From an uncultured Bacteroidota bacterium (GTDB lineage Bacteria > Bacteroidota > Bacteroidia > Chitinophagales > Chitinophagaceae): a stretch of 64,000 nt of DNA. The stretch is from positions 1-64,000 of the forward strand of contig CAILLK010000159.1 of assembly GCA_903835005.1 (NCBI GenBank), in the 5' to 3' direction. The position numbers and the translations under genes are program-made. The notes under the pieces were generated by a model. It did no database searches and was not told where the DNA came from. It was given only the letters and a program-made list of their open reading frames with translations. How positions within the stretch are numbered: position 1 is the first letter of the stretch; every line of letters begins with the position of its first letter. Shown one piece after another: positions 1-7,851 of the stretch.

Positions 1-1
1 C

Positions 2-163
2 GGGTTTGTAAACCTCGCTTCTGCATATCTGGCTTCTGGTGCTTTGCTTCAACTTTGTAAAAATCTCAATCTCCCGGCAAAAGGCATTTTGTTAGGTTAT
101 CCCATTGTCTCAATAAGATGCAATGCGATAATGATAAACGCTGAAACCTTTGCTGGTGGCTGA
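2..163 (+). pseudogene. Partial or decayed open frame at the window edge
   Basis: An open frame runs from the first bases for 53 codons to a TGA and has protein-like composition, including the stretch LNLPAKGILLGYPIVS. That stretch is reminiscent of the strand after the nucleophile elbow in acetyl-esterase type alpha/beta hydrolases. The expected G-x-S-x-G elbow is absent (LASAYLAS is found instead), so if the resemblance is real the gene is a remnant. The 5' part lies outside the window. The family suggestion is inference only. Confidence 0.25.
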
Positions 164-257
164 TATAAAATAATTTACGATTATCTCAGCTTATCCCATC
201 ATATCCTGCTGATTAATGTGAAAATGTTTCCAGATGTATAGGGGTAATAAAAATATG

Positions 258-318
258 CGATTTTCAATCGCCTAAATCAGCGAGAATGTTTGGATTTTCG
301 ATTTTCAATCGCCTAAAT
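258..318. repeat. Two copies of a 20-bp repeat, 41 bp apart
   Basis: The 20-mer CGATTTTCAATCGCCTAAAT occurs exactly at 258-277 and 299-318. Each copy contains the small inverted repeat CGATT-TTC-AATCG. The stretch between the remnant at the edge and the next open frame is otherwise AT-rich and without a recognisable gene. Two copies are too few for an array; a protein-binding site or an old duplication are both possible. Confidence 0.6.
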
Positions 319-493
319 TACAGGGAAGTTGCCTTTAATTTAATTTAAGTGGCCCCGATACCAGGGGATGTTTGTGTACCTGTTTCCTGAGAAGGCAAAT
401 AAGATTGCAAGCTAGTATCATAGTAGAATAAGTTATTATTTTAGGTTAAATTCGGCATAAAAATAGGAAATAGAATCGAATTGGCCAAATATA

Positions 494-712
494 TTGGAAT
501 ATTTATTTTTATGGCAAGTATATAGGAGTGATACTAATAAACGGTTTGTAGGTGGCATTTCGGATAAGCGATATAAAAATGGTGTTTTTTATGCAAATAA
601 AGAGGGTACGTTGTCTGGATATGTGGTTGACCAGAACATATTTTACACTGATTTGAAAAATACTACATTCCAAGATAACACTGATAAAGCAATTAACCGG
701 TTTATAAAATAG
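494..712 (+). CDS. Short hypothetical protein, doubtful
   Basis: A 72-codon frame starting with TTG (no ATG available) encodes a polar, tyrosine- and asparagine-rich product with a lysine-ending tail. The in-frame stop upstream lies only nine codons before the TTG. The composition (NKRFVGGISDKRYKNG) looks protein-like, but I recognise no family. It may be the 3' remnant of a larger gene, like the frame at the start of the window. From here to the TfoX-like gene (713-919) I see nothing. Confidence 0.25.
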   Translation: MEYLFLWQVYRSDTNKRFVGGISDKRYKNGVFYANKEGTLSGYVVDQNIFYTDLKNTTFQDNTDKAINRFIK

Positions 713-919
713 TAATGCCTCGGCATAGCTATTTCCCTAAATAAGGCTTTGGAATACAATGAAGAAGCCGGGTTAAAAAAAATAAGCCGGCTTCCCTTGG
801 TTCCCCTAACATACAAAACTTCGGACAAGATATGATATTATTTTTTATAAGTTTTCATATCCGGAAATAGAATACTGATAAAATAGACGTCAAAACCCTG
901 CGCTACGGACGAAAAAGAA

Positions 920-1258
920 TTATTTTTTCTTTGACGACTTTGCTTTTTTATTAAAATCAAGAGACAAGTTTATCCAGTAATCAAAATCTTTTTTCGACTT
1001 CATTCCGGTTTCATCAATCATTATGTAGCCCATCATCGGCCTCTTCGTGAAATCCATTGTCCTGCACCCGGGCTTCCCGACTGCTGCTTCATGAATAGAC
1101 GGGTCAATCCGGCACATGAGTTCGTCCTTAATGATGCCAACGCACATCTTGTTGTTATACATAAAAGTCAGCCCACCCATCATTTCTTTTTCTTCCACAT
1201 TATCAAGTCCGGCAAAGCGTTCCCGGATGCGATTTGCTAATTTTTCATCGTAAGGCAT
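920..1258 (-). CDS. TfoX N-terminal domain protein
   Basis: The 112-residue product matches the TfoX/Sxy N-terminal domain throughout: MPYDEKLANRIRERF, then the EKEMMGGLTFMYNNKM core, then KPGCRTMDFTKRPMMGYIMI. A lysine-rich tail (KKAKSSKKK) follows. In gamma-proteobacteria the family is tied to competence control, but stand-alone N-domain proteins in Bacteroidota have no settled role and I do not assign one. It is the last gene of a three-gene operon; the SRPBCC gene ends eight bases upstream. The start is the ATG of MPYDEK, the usual N-terminus of this family. Confidence 0.85.
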   Translation of the reverse strand: MPYDEKLANRIRERFAGLDNVEEKEMMGGLTFMYNNKMCVGIIKDELMCRIDPSIHEAAVGKPGCRTMDFTKRPMMGYIMIDETGMKSKKDFDYWINLSLDFNKKAKSSKKK

Positions 1259-1266
1259 AGCAAAAG

Positions 1267-1713
1267 TTAATTGTTTTCTACAAAAGATTTTAGCCCGGAA
1301 AAGAACTTTTTAATTCCTGTATCTGACTGTTTGCGTATCACTATTCTATCCATAAGTTTGCCCAAAAAGCCAAATTTCACCGTATACTCCATAACCTGTG
1401 TGACTTTGGTCTGACTGCCGATTTTTTCAAAAGAGTAGCTATGTTGTAAACCCTTAATAGGAAAAGAGCAATCTGTGAGCTGGAATGTCAGCGCCTTGTT
1501 GGGTTGAAAAATTGTTATTTTCTCTTCAAACCAATTTTTACCATCAGCCATGTACACTTTTCTTTTTGCACCCGTCCCAGTTTTCTCTGGTGATATTAAT
1601 TTAGATTTTTTGACTGTTGGGTCATACTTTTCTAACTGTTCCAGGTTAGTAAGTACATTCCAAATTCTGTCGACAGGAGCATCAATTATGATATCATTTT
1701 GTATGGTAGCCAT
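1267..1713 (-). CDS. SRPBCC (START-like) family protein
   Basis: The 148-residue product has the SRPBCC/polyketide-cyclase layout: an N-terminal strand with the typical INAPVDRIWNVLTNLEQLEKYDP-like opening, a central antiparallel sheet (ENKITIFQPNKALTFQL-like) and a long C-terminal helix (KQSDTGIKKFFSGLKSFVEN). Such proteins form a deep hydrophobic pocket for small ligands; the ligand cannot be read from sequence. The gene sits one base after the VOC gene and eight bases before the TfoX-like gene, so the three are co-transcribed. A cytoplasmic location is expected, as there is no signal peptide. Confidence 0.85.
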   Translation of the reverse strand: MATIQNDIIIDAPVDRIWNVLTNLEQLEKYDPTVKKSKLISPEKTGTGAKRKVYMADGKNWFEEKITIFQPNKALTFQLTDCSFPIKGLQHSYSFEKIGSQTKVTQVMEYTVKFGFLGKLMDRIVIRKQSDTGIKKFFSGLKSFVENN

Positions 1714-1714
1714 A

Positions 1715-2086
1715 TTATTTCATTGAATGTAAAGCAACTTTATTGCCTTCCGTATCTTCGAAATGAGCCATAAATCCGTTGGGACCTATTGATGTTTTTG
1801 GCAGGACTATTTTGCCACCGGCAGTTTCAATTCTTGACAATGGAGTGCTTAGGTCCTCGCCTCCATTGAGATACACCAAAGAACCCTTGTTTGACGGTTC
1901 GGAACCGTTTCCGGTGACGATGCCGCCACCTATCTCCCCATTTTGAAAGTCGGCAGGGAAAAACGCCATTGTCATACCCATTGCCTCCATTGTTTGCAGT
2001 TCTGTTCCGAGGACAACTTCATAAAATTTCTTTGCTCTTGCGAAATCAACAACCGGGATTTCGAACCAATTAATTGCATGTGCCAT
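1715..2086 (-). CDS. VOC family (glyoxalase/bleomycin-resistance fold) protein
   Basis: The 123-residue protein starts MAHAINWFEIPVVDFARAK and ends with FMAHFEDTEGNKVALHS, the two halves of a vicinal-oxygen-chelate fold. It is of the YwbC/PA1353-like single-domain length. The glutamate in DTEGN is at the usual second-half metal or ligand position. The substrate is unknown. It is the first gene of a three-gene minus-strand operon divergent from the HxlR regulator, so it is the likely primary target of that regulator; HxlR proteins often control neighbouring enzymes for reactive electrophiles. Confidence 0.88.
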   Translation of the reverse strand: MAHAINWFEIPVVDFARAKKFYEVVLGTELQTMEAMGMTMAFFPADFQNGEIGGGIVTGNGSEPSNKGSLVYLNGGEDLSTPLSRIETAGGKIVLPKTSIGPNGFMAHFEDTEGNKVALHSMK

Positions 2087-2124
2087 TTCGTATTGATTTT
2101 TAATTGTTAGTGCAAATTGCTGCC

Positions 2125-2154
2125 CAAAGATAATTAACTACTTTTATTTTGCAA
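2125..2154 (-). promoter_or_regulatory. Promoter of the VOC-SRPBCC-TfoX operon
   Basis: Reading the minus strand, TTG at 2154-2152 and TATCTTTG at 2132-2125 are separated by exactly 19 bp, a full match to the Bacteroidota consensus. Transcription would begin about 30 bases before the VOC start codon. Confidence 0.7.
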
Positions 2155-2159
2155 GTAGT
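2137..2159. promoter_or_regulatory. Putative HxlR operator (inverted repeat)
   Basis: ACTACTT and AAGTAGT form perfect 7-bp arms around a 9-bp spacer. The outer TACT...AGTA half-sites resemble those of YodB-type HxlR regulators. The element lies between the divergent genes and overlaps the -33 boxes of both promoters, so one bound dimer could silence both directions. Operator function is inference. Confidence 0.55.
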
Positions 2160-2177
2160 CGATTTGCATTATTTTTG
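2148..2177 (+). promoter_or_regulatory. Promoter of the HxlR gene
   Basis: TTTG (2148-2151), an 18-bp spacer and TATTTTTG (2170-2177) match the Bacteroidota consensus. The -7 box ends only four bases before the ATG of MAKQSRR, implying a leaderless or nearly leaderless transcript and excluding the longer upstream start. Confidence 0.6.
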
Positions 2178-2181
2178 CGCG

Positions 2182-2589
2182 ATGGCAAAACAAAGCAGAA
2201 GATCAGATTGCCCCATAAATTTCGCTCTTGAATTATTTGGAGATAAGTGGACTTTCCTGATAATCCGTGACATGATGTTTAAAGGGAAGCACAGCTATAG
2301 TGATTTTTTGCATTCAGAAGAAAAGATTGCGACTAATATACTTGCTGACAGACTTTGTTTACTTGAAAGTGCAGGCATAATTAACAAGAGTGTTGACCCA
2401 TCGCACGGGTCAAAATTTATTTATAAACTAACCGCTAAAGGAGTAGACTTAATGCCAATACTGGTAGAGGTTATTATATGGAGTGCAAAATATGATGGAA
2501 ATACCGCAGTTGATAGAAAGTTTCTTAAAAGAGCAATCCTTGATAAAGAAGGATTAATAAATAACATTTCGACACAATTAAAGGGATGA
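2182..2589 (+). CDS. HxlR family winged-helix transcriptional regulator
   Basis: The 135-residue protein has the HxlR signature: an N-terminal cysteine (SDCPINFALELFGDKWTFLI), then RDMMFKGKHSYSDFL, SEEKIATNILADRL and the C-terminal wing and helix GIINKSVDP...YKLTAKGVDLMPIL. HxlR regulators are dimeric repressors or activators; those with the conserved N-terminal cysteine (YodB, HypR) sense electrophiles through it. An ATG eleven codons further upstream is unlikely because the promoter lies inside that extension. It is divergent from the VOC operon with a palindrome between them, suggesting autoregulation and control of that operon. Confidence 0.92.
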   Translation: MAKQSRRSDCPINFALELFGDKWTFLIIRDMMFKGKHSYSDFLHSEEKIATNILADRLCLLESAGIINKSVDPSHGSKFIYKLTAKGVDLMPILVEVIIWSAKYDGNTAVDRKFLKRAILDKEGLINNISTQLKG

Positions 2590-2909
2590 ATATTCGATAT
2601 ATAAGCGGGGAGGCTCGAACTTCCTATTAGCCAGAGTTTCCGACATGTCTACAGGCAGATAAGCTATGCTGGCAGTAACAGCGATTGGAGGATAAAGACT
2701 CAGAAGATATGGAATCAGTTATATAATTCGGAAATGGACGCTACGGTATAGCAGGGTAGCGGACTCAGACCATTAGCCATTATTTTATTTTTTTGCATCC
2801 TCAGGCCAAAGGAGGTATTGCAATATAGTTTCCACAACCACAATTTTAACGTTTTTAGTTTAGCCTTTAGATATTACTTTTACGGCTGAATAATTAAAAA
2901 CGTTTTTTA
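2590..2909. other. Gene-free stretch with a 48-codon orphan frame
   Basis: No complete gene is visible. A frame open from 2605 to a TAG at 2749-2751 has protein-like composition (SYAGSNSDWRIKTQKIWNQL) but no start codon near its beginning, so it may be the tail of a lost gene. The 150 bases before the OmpH-like gene are AT-rich and probably hold its promoter. Confidence 0.3.
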
Positions 2910-3530
2910 ATGAGAAATATTTCTGTTTTTTTAAGTTCGTTATCTGTCATTGCTGTAGTTATGGCGGCATCGTGTACTCCTCCTGCATCTAAGGATACTG
3001 GTGCAGCCAAGGTTTTACCTGTTGATCAGGCACAGGCTGCGGGAGTGCCTGCCAAGATAGCCTATGTGAACCTGGATACGCTGGAGGCTAAATATGAAGT
3101 GCTGAAAACAAAGCGAGAAGAGTTTAAGAAACGGACTGAGCAGATGGAAAATGAACTGCAACGTTCGTTCGACCAGATGAACCAGGATGCTGAGGAAGTG
3201 CAGAAAAAGGCTCAGGCTAATACCCTGACTCAGGTGGAATATGAGGCGGCTCAAAAGCGCCTCGGGCAGATGCAACACAGCCTGCAGACCCGCAAACAAT
3301 CGCTGCAGGACCAGCTGATGAAGGAGCAGGAAGATTTTAATAAAGACCTGAAAGCTAAACTGGATGCTTACCTGGAAGAATATAATAAAAGCCATCATTA
3401 CGATTATATTCTCTCCTACTCTTATTCGGGTTCCTCATTGCTGTATGTGAATAAACAACTGGAGATTACCAAGGATGTGGTGGATGGACTGAATGAAGCT
3501 GCAAAAAATGATGCTGGCAAGAAGAAGTGA
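2910..3530 (+). CDS. OmpH/Skp-like periplasmic chaperone, lipoprotein
   Basis: The 206-residue product begins with a lipoprotein signal peptide (SVIAVVMAASC, Cys 22 as the lipidation site). After a linker come IAYVNLDTLEAKYEVLK, the usual start of OmpH domains, and about 100 residues of charged heptad-rich coiled coil (residues 70-155) with QKRLGQMQHSLQTRKQSLQD. It closes with a small strand region (YDYILSYSYSGSSLLYVN), as in Skp, whose trimer grips unfolded outer-membrane proteins with coiled-coil arms. A lipid anchor is common in Bacteroidota members. It is a single gene followed by a permease 166 bases downstream. Confidence 0.9.
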   Translation: MRNISVFLSSLSVIAVVMAASCTPPASKDTGAAKVLPVDQAQAAGVPAKIAYVNLDTLEAKYEVLKTKREEFKKRTEQMENELQRSFDQMNQDAEEVQKKAQANTLTQVEYEAAQKRLGQMQHSLQTRKQSLQDQLMKEQEDFNKDLKAKLDAYLEEYNKSHHYDYILSYSYSGSSLLYVNKQLEITKDVVDGLNEAAKNDAGKKK

Positions 3531-3696
3531 GGACTGCGCGGAATCCGGTGAAATGTCTCACCCAGGGGCGCGAAGTTGCTAAGCATGATTTATTGGTAGT
3601 AAGCATTTAATAAAAACAAGGTCGCAAGTCCTGATTTTTCAGTATATCGATTTAGGCAGATTAAAGAATTAATCGTATTTTTCTAAAAAATCTCAT

Positions 3697-5148
3697 TTGG
3701 AAAATAATAAATCTGCTGCTCCGGAGGCGGGTGGTCATTTTGTCCGTTCCCTGACTTTACTTGATGGCTCGCTGCTGGTAATCGGCTCCATGATCGGCTC
3801 GGGTATATTTATTGTAAGCGCAGATATCTCCCGGCAATTGGGCAGTGTAGGCTGGCTTGTGGTAGTATGGCTGCTGTCGGGTTTTATAACGCTGGCTGCG
3901 GCATTGAGTTATGGCGAACTGAGCGGTATGTATCCTAAGGCAGGCGGGCAATACGTGTACCTGAGGGAGGCTTTCGGTAAACTATATGGTTTTCTGTTTG
4001 GCTGGTCGTTTTTTGCAGTAATACAGACAGGGACAATAGCTGCTGTGGGCGTGGGTTTTGCAAAATTCACCGGTTACCTGGTGCCTTCATTGGGCGATGG
4101 TAATATATTGATAGGCCATGCAGGTGGGTTTAATATTTCGGCAGCGCAGTTGCTGGGAATAGCCATGATTTTTCTGCTCACTTTTATGAATACATTGGGC
4201 ATCAAAAGCGGTAAATGGATCCAGTTTATTTTTACGTTTGCCAAGATAGCCGCTATGGGGGCATTGATCCTTTTTGGTTTCCTGTTGTTTAAAGATCACA
4301 GCATCTGGCATATCAACTGGACGGATGCCTGGATAGCCCGGAAGGAAATACAAAATACGGATACCAGCATCTCCCATCAAAGTCTTTTTGGGCTGGCTTT
4401 AATAGGGCCTTTGTGTGCCGCGATGGTAGGGGCCTTATTCTCCAGCGATGCATGGAATAATGTAACCTTTATAGCCGGAGAGATAAAACGGCCGGAAAAG
4501 AATATAGGTCTGAGCCTGCTGATAGGAACAGTAGTAGTTACCATCATCTATATATCTATGAACCTTATGTACCTGAATGTGATGAGTATGGATGAAATAG
4601 CCCATGCCCAACACGACCGGGTGGCGCTGGCTGCCGCCCTGAAAATTTTCGGTGCGGCAGGTACAACAATAATTGCCGTGATGATTATGGTATCAACATT
4701 TGGTTGTAATAACGGCCTTATTCTATCAGGCGCAAGGGTGTATTATACTATGGCAAATGATGGGTTATTTTTGCCATCGGCAGGCAAGCTGAACAGTAAG
4801 GGAGTGCCGGGTGCGGCGTTGTGGATGCAGTTTGTGTGGGCATCGGTATTGTGCCTGAGCAGCAAGTATGGCGACCTGCTTGATTTTATCATTTTTACGG
4901 TATTGCTGTTTTATATACTGACAATTGCAGGTATTTTTAAATTGCGCAAAACAAAGCCAGATATGCCCAGGCCATATAAGGCATTCGGGTATCCGCTGAT
5001 ACCTGCTATTTATATTTTACTGGCAGCTATTATATGTATAGGGATGATTGTGGAAAAGCCGCTATATTCAGGCATGGGCCTGGCAATAGTAATAATTGGT
5101 ATACCTATTTATTTCTTCCTCGAAAAGAGAAACAAAGCGAATGAATAA
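3697..5148 (+). CDS. APC-superfamily amino-acid permease
   Basis: This 483-residue inner-membrane protein has about 12 hydrophobic segments. The first carries the family motif VIGSMIGSGIFIVSADI (unwound TM1 substrate site), and EITLAAALSYGEL-like and YPKAGGQYVYLREAFG motifs follow TM2. GALFSSDAWNNVTFIAGEIKRPEKNI is typical of the LAT/YfnA-like branch. The substrate cannot be fixed. The start is a TTG; the first in-frame ATG falls inside TM1, so the TTG is needed to keep the first segment. The gene overlaps the next by eight bases, which implies translational coupling, though the functions look unrelated. Confidence 0.9.
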   Translation: MENNKSAAPEAGGHFVRSLTLLDGSLLVIGSMIGSGIFIVSADISRQLGSVGWLVVVWLLSGFITLAAALSYGELSGMYPKAGGQYVYLREAFGKLYGFLFGWSFFAVIQTGTIAAVGVGFAKFTGYLVPSLGDGNILIGHAGGFNISAAQLLGIAMIFLLTFMNTLGIKSGKWIQFIFTFAKIAAMGALILFGFLLFKDHSIWHINWTDAWIARKEIQNTDTSISHQSLFGLALIGPLCAAMVGALFSSDAWNNVTFIAGEIKRPEKNIGLSLLIGTVVVTIIYISMNLMYLNVMSMDEIAHAQHDRVALAAALKIFGAAGTTIIAVMIMVSTFGCNNGLILSGARVYYTMANDGLFLPSAGKLNSKGVPGAALWMQFVWASVLCLSSKYGDLLDFIIFTVLLFYILTIAGIFKLRKTKPDMPRPYKAFGYPLIPAIYILLAAIICIGMIVEKPLYSGMGLAIVIIGIPIYFFLEKRNKANE

Positions 5149-6136
5149 AAGCGAACTCCAAAAGATATTTGACGATATGGACGGCCTGCATGTAGTAGTG
5201 GCAGGAGATGTGATGCTGGACAACTACTGGTGGGGCGAGGTAGACAGGATATCGCCGGAAGCGCCGGTGCCGGTAGTATCGCTTACGAGGCGAGAAAGCA
5301 GACTGGGCGGCGCTGCAAATGTGGCACTCAACTGCAAAGCGCTGGGCGCAAAGGTGACACTGGCAAGCATAGTAGGGGATGATAATGAAGGAAGGGCATT
5401 GATAAACCTTGCTGAAGAGGCCGGAATTGATACCAGCCTGGTTACAAAAAGCTGGCGCAGGCCAACTACCAGTAAAACAAGGATACTGAGCCGGAACCAG
5501 CAGGTGCTGCGCATAGATGATGAGGTAACTGATGAACTGCATACGGATGAGGAGCATCCGTTTATAGATATAGTACTCAGGTATCTGCAACGGGTAAAGC
5601 CACAGGTGCTGATTTTTGAAGATTATAATAAAGGCCTGCTGAAAGAAAATGTAATTAAGCGTATTACCGAACATTGCAAGGAGCTGGGTATTGTTATTGC
5701 TGTAGATCCGAAGAGGAAAAATTTCCTGGCTTATAAAGGGGTTACAATTTTTAAGCCAAACCTAAAGGAAGTGCGGGAAGGGCTGCACCTGCAAATAGAG
5801 AATGTGAATGAAAAAGAGCTGAATGAAGCCCACAGGAAATTAGGTGACATTCTGAAACATGAGATTTCCTTTATTACGCTTTCGGAAAAAGGGGTATTTT
5901 ACAATAATGGTTTTACCTCGGCTATTATTCCGTCGAGGATAAGGAATATTGCTGATGTATCGGGAGCGGGGGATACCGTAATTGCTACTGCATCGCTTGT
6001 ATACGCGCTTACTAAAGATGTGCAGCTTATGGCCGAAATCTCTAACCTTGCCGGCGGGCTGGTGTGTGAAGAGGTGGGTGTGGTGTCTATAAAAAAGGAC
6101 AAATTGAGGAGAGAGAGTGAGTTGCTGCTGTGCTAG
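5141..6136 (+). CDS. rfaE1: D-glycero-beta-D-manno-heptose-7-phosphate kinase
   Basis: The product is a 331-residue PfkB/ribokinase-family sugar kinase that phosphorylates heptose 7-phosphate at C1 in ADP-heptose synthesis for lipopolysaccharide core. It has the RfaE domain-I signature GDVMLDNYWWGEVDRISPEA, GGAANVALNCKALGA, DYNKGLL, DPKRKNF, KPNLKE, and the catalytic anion-hole motif DVSGAGDTVIA with the base Asp. The adenylyltransferase domain found in bifunctional HldE is absent, so a separate RfaE2 must lie elsewhere. The ATG at MNKSELQ is chosen over an upstream one lying deep in the permease; it overlaps the permease stop as ATGAATAA. A 276-base stretch after it holds no recognisable element. 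Confidence 0.93.
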   Translation: MNKSELQKIFDDMDGLHVVVAGDVMLDNYWWGEVDRISPEAPVPVVSLTRRESRLGGAANVALNCKALGAKVTLASIVGDDNEGRALINLAEEAGIDTSLVTKSWRRPTTSKTRILSRNQQVLRIDDEVTDELHTDEEHPFIDIVLRYLQRVKPQVLIFEDYNKGLLKENVIKRITEHCKELGIVIAVDPKRKNFLAYKGVTIFKPNLKEVREGLHLQIENVNEKELNEAHRKLGDILKHEISFITLSEKGVFYNNGFTSAIIPSRIRNIADVSGAGDTVIATASLVYALTKDVQLMAEISNLAGGLVCEEVGVVSIKKDKLRRESELLLC

Positions 6137-6412
6137 TTTTTTTTGATTATATTTCGGACATATAAGTGAAGTTTCAAAATAATTCTTAAAATCTTACTAT
6201 ATCTTTTCCAGTTTATCTTCGTTGTAAAAGTAATTAATAATGCATTATTATCAGATGAGCTTCGCTCGTACCCTTGCAGGCATGCCTCGATAAACAGAAA
6301 AATAAGCTTGCAATATTGCAGGAATTATTTTGAAGGCTTCACTAAGCTGAATTTTCTCTTAAAGTTGATAATCTGATAATCCTGATTATTCTATTTGCTT
6401 TACCTTTAGCAT

Positions 6413-7087
6413 ATGGATGAATACATCTCATTTGAACAGATCCCTTTTGGCAGTGATAATTTTGCGGAAAACCCGGAGCCGAGGTGCCCTTGCGTGCTGC
6501 TGCTCGATACTTCGGGGTCTATGGGTGGATTGCCTATTGATCAGTTGAATGAAGGAGTAAGGACTTTCAAACAGGAACTGATGCAGGACCCGCTGGCTAC
6601 AAAAAGGGTAGAGGTTGCTATCGTTACGTTCGGGCCGGTAACTGTGGAAGCTGATTTTCATACGGTGCCTAATTTTCACCCCCGCGAACTGGATACTACC
6701 GGCGATACGCCAATGGGCGCCGCAATAAACATGGGCATTGAAATGGTGGCCCGCCGGAAGAAAGAATATAAAGATCATGGCATAGCCTATTACAAACCCT
6801 GGATCATTCTGATAACAGATGGCGCCCCTACCGATGAATGGAACAGGGCAGCAATGAATGTGAAGGAGGGAGAAACCTCTAAGAAGTTTGCCTTCTTTGC
6901 TATTGGGGTTGAAGGCGCTAATATGGATATACTGAAGCAGATATCAGTAAGGGCTCCGCTTAAACTCAAAGGATTAATGTTCAGAGAATTTTTTATGTGG
7001 TTGTCGGCATCTATGAAAATGGTATCGGGTAAAAATCCGGGTTCGGCAATTAATTTATTACCTCCAAGCGGCTGGTCGGAATTATGA
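6413..7087 (+). CDS. VWA-domain protein of the TerY/YegL type
   Basis: This 224-residue single von Willebrand A domain has an intact MIDAS: DTSGSMGGLP near residue 32, a threonine in the GDTPMGAAI loop and ITDGAPTDEWN near residue 140. Length and motifs agree with E. coli YegL and the TerY proteins. VWA domains of this type bind partners through a bridged metal ion. It opens a three-gene operon whose stops and starts overlap as ATGA, together with a PP2C phosphatase and a kinase. The likely job is an adaptor or target-presenting subunit of a phosphorylation switch. No TerB/C/D genes are present, so a tellurite role is not supported here. Confidence 0.9.
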   Translation: MDEYISFEQIPFGSDNFAENPEPRCPCVLLLDTSGSMGGLPIDQLNEGVRTFKQELMQDPLATKRVEVAIVTFGPVTVEADFHTVPNFHPRELDTTGDTPMGAAINMGIEMVARRKKEYKDHGIAYYKPWIILITDGAPTDEWNRAAMNVKEGETSKKFAFFAIGVEGANMDILKQISVRAPLKLKGLMFREFFMWLSASMKMVSGKNPGSAINLLPPSGWSEL

Positions 7088-7851
7088 TATGGAAAGCAAT
7101 AGGTCAGAGTGTAACCGGTACCTCTCATGCAGCAACAGATAAGGGTTGTGAGGATGCGGTTTGTTATAAAGTTATAAAGGACAGTGATGACAATGAAGTG
7201 CTGATTTGCTGTGCAAGCGATGGCGCAGGCAGCGCACAATATGCTGCCCTGGCATCTGAGTATACTACGCAACAATTTATTGATAAGCTCTCTGAAAAGG
7301 TATTGGATGGCTTCATTATTACAGAAGCAATTATCTACTCTATAGCAGAAGAGGTGTATGAAGGCCTGAAGAATGAAGCAGATTTGAAACAGGTTCCGGT
7401 CAATGAATTTTCCTGCACCTTATTGGGGTGCTGTATTACCGATAACCGGTCGGCTTTTTTTCAGATAGGCGATGGGGCCGTGGTGCGCAATGATGGGCTT
7501 GGTTTTTATACTGCGGTTTGGTGGCCTCAGAACGGCGAATACCTCAATACCACTTCCTTCCTGGTTGATGATCCGTCGTTTAAGGACTTGCGGGTAACCA
7601 TCATTTACGAAAGGGTAGATGAGGTGGCAATAATTACTGATGGCCTGCAGATGCTGGCGCTGAATATGGATGGTGGCGTGGTGCACCAACCCTTTTTTGC
7701 CGATCTTTTCAAAGTGGTAAGAATGGCAGAGAATGAGTATGAAGTAGGTATCCTTCAGTTGAAACTGGAAGAGTTTCTTAATACCAGCCAGGTGAATAAC
7801 CGCACTGATGATGATAAGACGTTATTTCTTGCATCAAGGCTCCCGTCATGA
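7084..7851 (+). CDS. PP2C-family protein phosphatase (YegK-like)
   Basis: The 255-residue PPM phosphatase has the metal-binding aspartates in CEDAVCYKV, CASDGAGSAQYA, QIGDGAVV and IITDGLQML, and a final RTDDDKTLFL. These are the PP2C motifs 1, 2, 8 and 11 in order. It has no membrane segment, so it is cytoplasmic. In the VWA-PP2C-kinase triad it should reverse the phosphorylation made by the neighbouring kinase; E. coli YegK has nearly the same length. The ATG overlaps the stop of the VWA gene (ATGA), and its own stop overlaps the kinase start in the same way, so equimolar coupled translation is likely. Confidence 0.9.
   Translation: MIWKAIGQSVTGTSHAATDKGCEDAVCYKVIKDSDDNEVLICCASDGAGSAQYAALASEYTTQQFIDKLSEKVLDGFIITEAIIYSIAEEVYEGLKNEADLKQVPVNEFSCTLLGCCITDNRSAFFQIGDGAVVRNDGLGFYTAVWWPQNGEYLNTTSFLVDDPSFKDLRVTIIYERVDEVAIITDGLQMLALNMDGGVVHQPFFADLFKVVRMAENEYEVGILQLKLEEFLNTSQVNNRTDDDKTLFLASRLPS

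Noticed and set aside
258-318. Possible CRISPR start (two 20-bp repeats)
   Set aside because: Only two copies, a 21-bp spacer and no cas genes.
2600-2640. tRNA-like string with GGCTCGAAC
   Set aside because: No acceptor stem, anticodon arm or CCA end can be built around it.
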